64,000 bases of DNA, taken from the NCBI GenBank assembly GCA_028554795.2, contig CM068827.1, positions 140,367,751 through 140,431,750 of the forward strand. Reading direction: 5' to 3'. Within the stretch, counting starts at the first letter, position 1. Every line of letters starts with the position of its first letter. The notes beneath the pieces are model-generated. The model saw nothing but the letters and a program-made list of their open reading frames with translations, was not told the DNA's origin and made no database searches. The stretch comes from Sinohyriopsis cumingii. Taxonomy: Eukaryota > Mollusca > Bivalvia > Unionida > Unionidae. Both the position numbers and the translations under genes were made by a program. Shown here piece by piece: positions 26,310-36,399 of this stretch.

Positions 26310-28190
26310 AGAAGAATAACATTTCCTGATAACAATGTATGATCTCCTATCCAAAAGATATCTGTGCAATAATGGTACAAGTGGGACAAAGCCTAAAAAA
26401 ACATTTCCATATTATTCAAGTATTATTTTGTCTAATGATAAAGGTAATATAGGAGTCAATGTTTCTAGACTAGGAGGAAATATTACTTTTATTTTCTGAT
26501 AATAAATTAAACATATGCAAGAAATACGAATAATATCAAAATAATGAAACCCATTTTAAGCCATCTTCAACTACAGCTATAACTGCCAGTCTCCATTTCT
26601 GAGTATCATAAATATAATACTTTTTAGAGCTCATTGCTTAGCTACTACAATAAATAACACCAATGGCCACAAATGATGATTTTATTCTGGCTGCAACAAT
26701 ACATGTAGCTTCTTCAGATACACTAGGCTGGATTTTCTCTACAGAGATTATATGATTTATGGAAACACTGCTGCAGGAAGAAGTTTTCTTAAAAAAATGC
26801 TGTTACAGAATCAAGTCCTTTTCTTGCTAATACTCAGCACACAGGATGGTACATGTAGCTGGTTTTTATTATGGAAGAAATGAGGTAGAAACACGGGTAA
26901 GCTACAGATAGTTAAAACTCAAGCCAAGCTTGCACCTCCTTGCCTTCTGCTGCTGAGGATTTTTTAACATAACACTTTTATAAAGACGGTAATTTTTGGA
27001 TGGGAATAAACAATGGCACGAGTCACAAATGAAAATTTAGCAGACGAGAATAGCTTAGTGTGATTTCAGGGCAATTAACAACCTACATGTAACTTGTACA
27101 TAGCAGAAGATAAGAAAGACAGAAGGTATGATTTGCAAAGCTGTACATAATGGAGAATGTTACATATTATCAATGAGATCAACAGCATCTTTACAACATG
27201 GCCTAAAATGAAACATTTCCATAATGCAAGAAATGATTCCGTTTAATTATGTAATCTAAATATGTTTTGTAATTTTTATAAGAAAATGGAATAAACCTTT
27301 CTATACTGGTCAATAAAAATCACAATAGCAGATCCCAAAGCAAGACAACAACTGCTAGTGACTATGCATAATCCATAGGTGAATTTTATGATGATTTCAG
27401 GTTTGCAAGTAATGAATAAATTTATGTGTTCTAATTGATGCGAGTAATGATGGCAACAGCATTTTTGTAAGGTGTGTATGATAAAATGTAATTATTTTCC
27501 ACATTTTGTATTTAAACATGTTTCCAATAACAAGAATGCCAACAGATTTTGTATTCAACAGGGAACAATGAAACGGAAAGGAAATTTATGCTTTCTGAAG
27601 GATCTTTAACAAATGATGTGCACAGTGATCTCTTGAATTCATTTTCACTCAAAATAAATAAATGAAAAGTAACAGTGCTGTGTATGCAAGTTCCAATGTG
27701 TCAGCCTTGAAACTTCAAATTTGTTTAGCTGATGAAGTTTTACACATTGAATGTATTTACCTAAGAAAATAATAAGGTCAAACTTCAAGAATTTAAACTG
27801 ACATTTAAGAACTGTTCCCCCCCACCAAATGTATTTTAAAGGATCCATAAAGTTGTAAAATTTGAAAATCAATTACTACATGAACAGCCGTGGGATCACA
27901 ATGGCCTTTCATATATAACATGTAATCAATTTGTAAGCTTCATGACTTCAAGAGTCCTTAATGAACATCAATTCTTGTCATTGAAATATTGAATGAAATG
28001 AAATAGCAATGGATGTCAAGAAATAAAATACAGAAATATCCTTCAACCACTGTCTACAGATAATATCAAAGCAAACAATGGTGCACGAATTATGAATATT
28101 CAAGTATTTCTTTCCGGTGTTACGAGGTAACAATTTCATATTCTGCATTAAGTGATACCATTTTAAGCAACAGAAAGGCTTGTTACAAGT
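26310..28190. other. Non-coding, nothing recognised
   Basis: AT-rich sequence between a SINE and the 50-bp array. Confidence 0.5.
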
Positions 28191-28194
28191 CTTC

Positions 28195-29610
28195 ATAAAA
28201 ATGTGTAATTATGTAACCAATGTAAATGCTGCATACAAGGCCTAGTAAAAATGTGTAATTATATAACCAATGTAAATGCTGCATACAAGGCCTAGTAAAA
28301 ATATGTAAATATATAACCAATCTAAATGCTGCATACAAGCCTAGTAAAAATGTGTAAATATATAACCAATGTAAATAATGCATATACGGCCTAGTAAAAA
28401 TATGTAATTATATAACCAATCTAAATGCTGCATACAAGCCTAGTAAAAAATGTGTAAATATATAACCAATGTAAATGCTGCATACAAGGTCTAGTAAAAA
28501 TGTGTAATTATATAACCAATGTAAATGCTGCATACAAGCCTAGTAAAAAATGTGTAAATATATAACCAATCTAAATGCTGCATACAAGCCTAGTAAAAAA
28601 TATGTAAATATATAACCAATCTAAATGCTGCATACAAGGTCTAGTAAAAATGTGTAATTATATAACCAATGTAAATGCTTCATACATTAGGCCTAGTAAA
28701 AATGTGTAATTATATAACCAATGTAAATGCTGCATACAAGGCCTAGTAAAAATGTGTAATTATATAACCAATCTAAATGCTGCATACAAGGTCTAGTAAA
28801 AATGTGTAATTATATAACCAATGTAAATGCTGCATACAAGGTCTAGTAAAAATGTGTAATTATATAACCAATCTAAATGCTGCATACAAGCCTAGTAAAA
28901 ATGTGTAATTATATAACCAATGTAAATGCTTCATACATTAGGCCTAGTAAAAATGTGTAATTATATAACCAATGTAAATGCTGCATACAAGGTCTAGTAA
29001 AAATGTGTAATTATATAACCAATCTAAATGCTGCATACAAGCCTAGTAAAAAATATGTAAATATATAACCAATCTAAATGCTGCATACAAGGTCTAGTAA
29101 AAATGTGTAATTATATAACCAATGTAAATGCTTCATACATTAGGCCTAGTAAAAATGTGTAATTATATAACCAATCTAAATGCTGCATACAAGGCCTAGT
29201 AAAGATGTGTAAATATATAACCAATGTAAATAATGCATATAAGGCCTAGTAAAAATATGTAATTATATAACCAATCTAAATGCTGCATACAAGCCTAGTA
29301 AAAAATGTGTAAATATATAACCAATGTAAATGATGCATACAAGGTCTAGTAAAAATGTGTAATTATATAACCAATGTAAATGCTTCATACAAGGTCTAGT
29401 AAAAATGTGTAAATATATAACCAATCTAAATGCTGCATACAAGCCTAGTAAAAATATGTAATTATATAACCAATGTAAATACTTGTTACATGCCTTAGTA
29501 AAAGTGTATAATGATATAACCATACCAATGTAAATGTTTGATACAAGACTTAGTAAAAGTGTAATTATATAGCCAATGTAAATGCTTGTAACAAAAGTTC
29601 AGTAACAATT
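28195..29610. repeat. About 50-bp AT-rich tandem array, 28 units
   Basis: The unit is TAGTAAAAATGTGTAATTAT followed by ATAACCAATGTAAATGCTGCATACAAGGCC. Variants at the junction (GCC, GGCC, GGTC, TTAGGCC) and at TGT/TAT form recurring longer patterns. The last three units decay. A minisatellite; minus-strand frames through it are spurious. Confidence 0.92.
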
Positions 29611-29614
29611 ATAT

Positions 29615-30082
29615 AAAGTTAAATGCAGTAAATGCATCAGCAGAACAGGTTCGATATACCGTTATGATAAATTATAACCAAGTCAGCATATGGCATGTGC
29701 ATGTAGTAGCAACTGATTAGGGTAAGGATCAGCTCAGTTTGACTTGGCACATCATTTGCAATTACAGACCAAGTGAATTTATCCTGCCTTATTGGTTTGG
29801 AACAAGTTTTTAATGAGTAGGGCCTGGCAAAGCTTTTGTAGTGTGCCTAGCAGATTCTCTCAGATTCTTCCAGATGCTTACTGGTACTGTCTGTCTGGGT
29901 AAACAAGTGAGGGGAGAAACACATTCAAGAGTGGTGTAGAAGCCCATTTATATGTTACCTGTATATCTATCTAGCTATAAGTTTTGTTAAAACCACACTG
30001 AATATGTGTAAGCACAGTTTCAATTCTGATTTGAATGTACTTTTCTCTGGTAAGTACAAAAATGATTGTATAACCCAAACAC

Positions 30083-30157
<75 letters not shown>

Positions 30158-30915
30158 GGATCGGTTCAAGTTAGACATGAAAATGATGTTCATGATTATC
30201 TTCATCAATAATGCTTTTTAATTTCTGATCTAATGTAAACATAACACATCTACCTAGATAACATCTGTAATATTCATAATCATTAATGACCCAGTCATTG
30301 AAACTGAAGGATAGTATTTACTTGTACTTTTTATTGATCGAGAAATCTGAGGTATTTTGGCTGAGCAATTAGTATTCAGAGTTAACAATTTTCAGGCATG
30401 TTAAAATAACTTCATTTCATTTAATCAGACGTATCTACATGGTATTATTCGCTACACAGGTCCATCTCTTTATATCAGTTTACGGTTACATACAATTTGC
30501 TATCTATAAACGAAATATTCACAGAAGATTGACAACAGTGATACACATAGACTCAACTGTGATACATTTTGACTGTGTTGTTATTGCTTGTGAACCACTG
30601 AATCTTTTAAGTGCGGAAAGGACTTGTCAAGTCAGTTAGTTTCAGATTAAACAGAACAAGGCAGTCTACCAACAGATAAGCAGATACAGCCCTAATGCAT
30701 CTGGCTGTGGCAAAGGATGAGACCTGTATACTGTTACAGGGTGAGGGACTCCAAGAACTCTAAACATGCATTAAAAAAACTCCACAAATCTTGCAACTGG
30801 CATATTTGCTGCATGTCTGGGCTAACCAGAAAATCTTGATATTATGTAACAGACAACAGACATTCTGACTGTGAGAAGCATTTTATTAACACTTTAGACT
30901 TTATGGAGCTGGGTT
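29615..30915. other. Left flank of the palindromic transposon
   Basis: Apart from the TA microsatellite no repeat or exon is recognised. The last bases before the terminus are GCTGGGTT. Confidence 0.5.
30084..30152. repeat. (TA)n microsatellite
   Basis: Uninterrupted TA for about 68 bp, roughly 760 bp left of the transposon terminus. Confidence 0.95.
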
Positions 30916-30929
30916 CCCCTGTGAAAAAA
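30916..30929 (+). repeat. Left terminal inverted repeat
   Basis: CCCCTGTGAAAAAA directly abuts the left palindrome array. It pairs with the inverse of 41,725-41,738, differing at two of 14 positions. The preceding bases read GGTT. Confidence 0.6.
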
Positions 30930-31215
30930 TCATGAACTGTTCATGAATTGTTCTTGAACTAGTTCATGAACTGGTTCATGAATTAGTACCTGAACAGAAA
31001 ATGGCCACTTCATGAATCTTCAGTTCTTGATTTGTTCATGAATAGTTCATGAACTAGTTCATGAACTGTTCATGAACTATTCATGAACTGGTTCATGAAC
31101 TATTCATGAACTGGTTCATGAACTAGTTCATGAACTATTCATGAACAAATCAAGAACTGTTCATGAACAGAACATAAATCTAGTTCATGAACTAATGTTA
31201 TTGTTCATGAACTCC
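30929..31215. repeat. Left subterminal array of GTTCATGAAC palindromes
   Basis: About 18 copies of the core TCATGA are packed into 287 bp. Around ten are the perfect 10-bp palindrome GTTCATGAAC, and the rest carry one-base changes such as TTCATGAAT or ATTCATGAAC. Spacers are mostly TA, TG or single bases, so units recur about every 11-13 bp. The minus-strand BEN gene ends about 430 bp to the right. Being self-complementary in each unit and as a whole, the array could fold into hairpins. Its place beside the terminus suggests transposase or accessory-protein binding sites (inference). Confidence 0.9.
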
Positions 31216-31551
31216 GTTCTTTATAGTTTATGGAAGTAAATTTCATGAAATTCAATAACATCTCTTTCTGTGAAATAGAAGCTCAGATTGATGATGCTGA
31301 TTATGAAAAGATACACGGGAAAGCTTTTGAAAAAGCAAAAAAGCAAATAATAGTTTTCCTGTGAAAATAACTTTCCCTTTGACTACTAACATCTTTAGTA
31401 ATAGTCCTTGTGTGCAGATGGGTGTATACAATTTTAGATTAAATGTTGCACTGCAGATTAGTTTTCTAGAAACACACAAATGTCAAAATACATTTATGCC
31501 AATCCTGTTTAAAATTGAAGCACTATTTAAAAATCATTGACAAATATCAAA

Positions 31552-31572
31552 TTTATTAGAACAGAATTTATT
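31552..31572 (-). promoter_or_regulatory. Polyadenylation signals of the BEN gene
   Basis: Two minus-strand AATAAA hexamers (TTTATT on the plus strand at 31,567-31,572 and 31,552-31,557) lie 80-100 nt past the stop codon at 31,652. This is the expected place for cleavage and polyadenylation signals. Confidence 0.5.
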
Positions 31573-31651
31573 AAAAATGTTTTATCATTTCATAATGATA
31601 TTGATCACAATTAGGGTGACCGATGTATATATATATATAAAAAAGAACCTG

Positions 31652-32117
31652 TTAACTTCTCCTCAGGATTTTTTGTAAGTTTTCAAGTTTCTTGTAAAAC
31701 AAGTCCTTGTCCATTGTGGTACACTGTAAAACTAACAATTCCAGCTTGCTCAGTTTTTGAATATCAAGTGGTGGTCTTACAGTGCCCACACATTTAATGG
31801 TTTTTTTCCCTGTTCTTGAAGAATTCTTTAATTCATCCTTTGAGAAAATCTTCAGACATAACACTTTAAAAATGTCTTTATCACATTTTATGTGTTGAAC
31901 ACTTTTTTTAATGTCATCAAGAGTGTCTTCCTTTGGAGCAGAAACACTGCAGCATTCTCCCTCTGCTGCAGGCTGTTTTACTTCTTGAACACTCGATTCA
32001 CCACTGACATCCTGCAGAGAATTTCTCTCTTCAAGTTTTCGTAATTTCCGTCTTAAATACTTATTGTCTTCCTTGAGTGCTTTAACGTCGTCTTCCAGTT
32101 TTCTAATGCGTCTATCC
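31652..32117 (-). CDS. BEN gene terminal exon: coiled coil plus BEN domain
   Basis: The acceptor is a TTATACAG tract read on the minus strand, and the exon runs to TAA at 31,652-31,654. It encodes residues 203-357. First comes a heptad-like charged helix (RDRRIRKLEDDVKALKEDN and on), then an acidic linker, then the BEN domain ending near the C-terminus (KILRRS). Having the BEN domain last and preceded by a coiled coil fits a DNA-binding dimer. Confidence 0.78.
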
Positions 32118-35100
32118 CTGTATAAAATTAGATGCAAGACGATAAACAACAACGATACTATTTTGTTAATGTCTTAATATTTACTAGATGTCATCATGTG
32201 TAAACAGTTAAATGTTGCAGATTTCACAAAGCATAGTTTTGATAATGCAAAATACAGATTTCTAATACAGCTAGAGCCTATTACACTCCCTATTTCCATT
32301 TCAGCCGAATCTGGGTAGCAACTAGCTTATCCTAATAAAAATCTGATATGATTATAAAAATACACCAGGAGTACCAATGTGTGTGTGGGGGGGGGGGGGG
32401 GGGGAATAAAAAAAATTACCTAATGGAGAATTAAATGACATTTTGCCAGTTAGCTTTTTGTGCATAGAAGTTTTTATAAATCTCATTGTAAAGATGAAAG
32501 GTAGCACCCCACCCATTCCGTAACTTGTGAAAATAAAGACCAGAATACTGTGAAAATTATGTGCATGTTGTCACTGTGTACCAATGTTTTCCTTCATGGT
32601 GTCAAGCATAAAGGGGTTCTTCCTCTCACCAAGGGCAATTTACTATGAAGTTTCATGACCCTGGGTGTTATATATCCTGGCTTATTGCACAGAATGCCCA
32701 TGTCCACATGAGGTTATAGCAAAGCTTGACCATTGACCCCCAAAACAATAGGGCTTCTCCCTGGGGCAATATAACTGTCAAGTTTCATGCTAGTAAGTGT
32801 AACATGCTTTCAATGTTATTATCCCTAAAGGTCAACCTTGCAAAAATATTCAGTTGATGGAATATCTATACAATTTTACCTGGAGTTGTTGCTCTCACTT
32901 TCTTTTCTGAGGTAGTCTATTCCCTCATTTGATCCCTTTACTGCAAGTTAAAGGAAGATAAATTAGATGAATATTTACATGCATCAAAAAAGAATACAAG
33001 TTATGGAAACGAACATTTATAGAAAATGCAGGGTTCTTACATGAATTCCGATAGTGGCCGACTTTTCCCAAAACTGACTGAACCAAGAGAAGGTGTATTT
33101 AAAAAGTGCGTGTTAAATACAGGAGTTTATTGGAACTGTCATCACTATGTAATCAGATGTGAAACATCCCTTAAGAAAGCTACTCATTTTAAGTTTTGTT
33201 TTACATGTAACTATTATGACCAGGACATTTAATGGCCAACCAATATTGGTTGAACAGATTGCTGTTTTAATGGCCCATTCATATACTTAACGTCATTATA
33301 AGTAAATCTCATTATTACATTTCTATTATTTTTTAACATGCTCAGATTGTAAGTCTAGTTCTTAAGTACATTTCTGTTAAGCAATTAATATTTGATAAGC
33401 TATAAATCAACATCTCAAATCTGATGTACATTAAATAACCCAATACATATATACATGTCAAGCTTTAGTCTTATTCATTTTACAAATAGAATCAATGTAA
33501 AATATTCAATCACCTGGTAACATCTTGGATATCAGAATATTATGAAACTTATAAATTTAAAGCAGAGTGACCCAAATAACATTCCTGACAAACAGAAATG
33601 AAATGATATTTGCAGTTTTGGAAAAATTCAGACTTTGCTCACAGACTGAAAATAATTAAATGGACTAATAGCAGTTTGGGAAAAGCTATTTAAACTTGAC
33701 TCATTTGAAACCAGTGGGCAGAATCCAATTAAATTTAGCAATTTAAGGATATTAAGTTTGTAGGTGTCCTTTAAAAATAATTAAAGACAGAATATAAGAC
33801 ATGGGAGCATTTCATACTTTGTGGTACCAATCCATCCATTTTGGGTAACTTCTTGTTAGGAGTCGTCTTTTCTGGAGTGATCATATTTGGAGTGGCCGTT
33901 TTCTTTGTTGCTATCTTCTTTGGCGTGGCCATCTTCTCTGGGACTGCAGCACTCTTCTTTGGGGTTGAAAGGTGTGGTTTGTCAGTCACTGATGGGACTG
34001 TATAAGAAATATTTTAAAGAATTTGCTGTGGGTTGAATGAAAGGCAGCATTTAATCAAACAATAACATTCTTAATTAAGCTTTAATATGCATATTCATTT
34101 TCAGTTACACAACAAGCCAAGGTGGTAGCTTATACTGCTTGATGGATCTTTTGTTTCTGTTCTACTCTTGCAGGACAATAGGGAATTTTCCCAGTCATTA
34201 AGTATTAAACTCATTAGTGTTTGCAAATATTGTTGGTAAAATAAATGTTTAAGTTATTAATTTTAGGTTCAACTTTAATCCATATATTCATTTTTTCAGT
34301 CATAAAAATGTTTAAAATAAGATTGTCAACAACTGTCTTTTGGCAAGACATTATTATTTTCATCGAGATTTGTTTAATATAAATTAGTTTTCATTATTTG
34401 TAGTTAAAGTCTATACAGTCTGTATAGTTTTCTGAAAATGTCATACCTTCTGGTACCAATCCACCCAATTTCTCCTCAGTCTTTGGAGTAGCTGTAACCT
34501 TCTTGGTTGAAGCAACTGGTGTGTCAGTCATGAATGGGACTGCATGAGAAATATTTTAAAGAATGTGCTAAAAAGTTGATATATTGGAAAAAATAGTACC
34601 TACATGGACTAAATCACTATTTAATACAAATTTAGTGTTATTAAAACTTTAAGTATGCTTGTAAATATATATGTTCAATTAAGTTATCATTTACACATCC
34701 CTACCTTAAAATAAGCCAAGTTTGGTGCTGTAATGCAAGTTTGAATTATTGCAATCTAACTGAATCTATATTGGCTGCATATGTATACACACACACACAT
34801 ACTCACTGAATTCATTCTTGATTTTCGTTATCCTCTCTTCTTCTTCATCTACATGTGCATTGACTCCAAGGAGGAATTTTTTAAAATGCACTTCAATCCT
34901 CTCTATAGATGACTTGTTCTCTGAAATTCGATTTAAAAAAATGTGTCCATTAACAGACTGAACACGTTATTACCGTTTCGCTTCTTTAGACCTCAAAAGT
35001 ATGAAAATTATCCAATGCACGGCTACCGTATTAAAGCTAACCACTCTTCCAGTTCGAACATTTACACCCAATAGTTAATGAAAATAAACCAAATTCCGCT

Positions 35101-35555
35101 TCTGATCTATACACATGTACAATTTCACTAGCTTATCAGGTTTCATATATTGCGATCAAAATCTCTTATATCTATACCGATAGCAACATTTATGATTGTA
35201 TTTTTTTTTAAAAGTGGACGATGGTGAAATGTGACATCAAACTTGTAGGCTACTTTTCTATCGTTAATCGATGTTCATATAGGCTTGCCGTAGACAAATA
35301 TTTTTTAAAAACTCTTCTGTATATGGAATGCTAACTTTTAAGTTCGAAAAGATAGATTGACCTCGATTTTGTTAAATGAAAACATGCAAACTTACCCGAA
35401 ATTGCAATTAAAATGGCCGGATAAACTTTTCTCAGATAATATGCTTGCACCGTACTTCCTACAGTTAAAGAACCTTCCTTGATGCAGGTTTCTTTCAAGA
35501 CAGACCAGTTGTTTTCTTGTGTCCAGTAAACAAGGATGCTGCGACTGCTTGCCAT
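31652..35555 (-). CDS. BEN-domain protein, transposon-encoded, six exons
   Basis: Exons by GT-AG sites and phase are 35,555-35,396; 34,920-34,807; 34,539-34,447; 33,997-33,818; 32,940-32,880; 32,117-31,652. They sum to 1,074 nt, that is 357 residues plus stop. Phase is kept across all five introns (1,1,1,1,2) with no internal stop. Residues about 7-53 (VYWTQ, then VQAYYLRKVYPAIL) look like a Tudor/SH3-like barrel. Residues about 124-180 are a Lys/Thr/Pro-rich linker with repeated TPKK-like motifs. Residues 203-235 form a charged coiled coil, and 282-357 match a BEN domain (IFSKDELKNSS, then PPLDIQKLSKLELLVLQ). BEN domains are known DNA-binding and dimerising modules. The gene is divergent from the transposase gene and lies inside the same terminal arrays, so I infer a transposon accessory protein that may bind GTTCATGAAC. 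A captured host regulator is an alternative. The start is the first ATG of the open exon, in an AAGATGGC context. Confidence 0.8.
32118..32879. repeat. BEN gene last intron with nested repeat and poly-G
   Basis: This 762-bp intron holds a G-tract at 32,387-32,403. At about 32,580-32,850 lies a degenerate interspersed repeat of the type also seen at 2,740-3,220 and 57,930-58,170 (runs such as TGACCCCCAAAACAATAGG and TTCCCTACC-like text). The repeat is not part of the coding sequence. Confidence 0.4.
33818..34560 (-). repeat. Tandem exon duplication inside the BEN gene (exons 3 and 4)
   Basis: Exon 3 (34,539-34,447) and exon 4 (33,997-33,818) both open with a TCCCAT...GTGACTGACA-type sequence (minus strand) and both close with GGATTGGTACCA just before the donor. 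The upstream intron ends are also alike (TTTAAAATATTTCT...CAG). The shared exon borders and flanking intron indicate a local duplication. Exon 4 has since gained extra Lys/Thr/Pro-rich units. Confidence 0.7.
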
Positions 35556-36399
35556 CTTTTTTTTTTGTTGTGTGTGGGGGTTTTTGTTTCACACGTGCGG
35601 TTTATCGGCAATGCGCATGCTCAACAATTGTCCGTTTTTGTTTCTTTTATTAGTAAACAATATATAGTAGTTATTTATGAAGTTCCAAAACAAAGAAATA
35701 TATTTATCTACAAACATCGTTTAATCTTAAAGAAAACAGCATCGACATTTTGCACGAAATAAAATATTATATCAACTAGCCAATCGCTTGCTTACAATCT
35801 TCGCGCGCTTTCTGCGACGGAGGATGGTAACTGATAGATGTCTGCTTGGACCCGAGTCTGCGGTACCAGAAAAAATGGCAGCCTTACGAAAACAAATGTC
35901 AATGTTCTGCGACATTTATACTTCACCAACCAGTGGAAGGATACTTTGAAGGTTCAGATACAATCGGGGTATGTTAATATGTTTAAAAATAAATAACTCT
36001 TCTTCTAAACCAGTTCAGCACGGTAACTCTTATCTGTAATGGTTATATATATATATATATTCAAGACCAAGGTCACTGGAAGTGATGCATTGCGGGAAAT
36101 TTGAGCCGCCATATTTGACTGAACTGTATATTCGAGGCAAGTTTATTTATTGTTTTGAGTTTTATACAAAAATACACGGTGCACCACCAAAGTCAGCAAG
36201 TTCTCAAAGTATTGTTATTTTATTTGGTTAGTTAAAATTTCAGTGATTTTGTTTGATACTGAACAATTCGCTGTAAAATATCATTGTAACTTTGTAGAAA
36301 AAGGAATTTTATGCATAACTTTGTAACATAATACCTCTATTCCGGTAAAATTTGAACTAGGTGCAGTAATTTCATATTTCTATTTCAGTTCAATCCAGT
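35556..36399. promoter_or_regulatory. Shared divergent promoter region of the transposon gene pair
   Basis: The two start codons are 844 bp apart and face away from each other. The region is richer in CpG than its surroundings around 35,600-35,890. It contains an inverted CCAAT (35,780), an NRF1-like TGCGCATGC (35,613) and a YY1-like GCCGCCAT (36,100). A GGG|GTATGT donor at 35,968/35,969 and a TTTCTATTTCAG acceptor ending at 36,388 would place a non-coding first exon upstream of the transposase start. A short (TA)n tract lies near 36,045-36,060. Motif calls are by eye only. Confidence 0.45.
35820..35968 (+). other. Candidate 5' non-coding exon with a short upstream ORF
   Basis: An ATG at 35,876 opens a 24-codon reading frame that stops at 35,950, ahead of a good splice donor at 35,968. 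Joined to the acceptor at 36,388 it would form the 5' UTR of the transposase mRNA, with the main start 12 nt into the next exon. The left edge is a guess. Confidence 0.35.

Noticed and set aside
28195..29610. Possible CRISPR array
   Set aside because: Spacers are not unique: the whole 50-bp unit repeats, in a eukaryotic context with no cas genes.
31652..35555. BEN gene as an ordinary host gene beside a transposon
   Set aside because: It lies wholly inside the paired terminal arrays and shares a divergent promoter with the transposase. Not fully excluded, but less economical.
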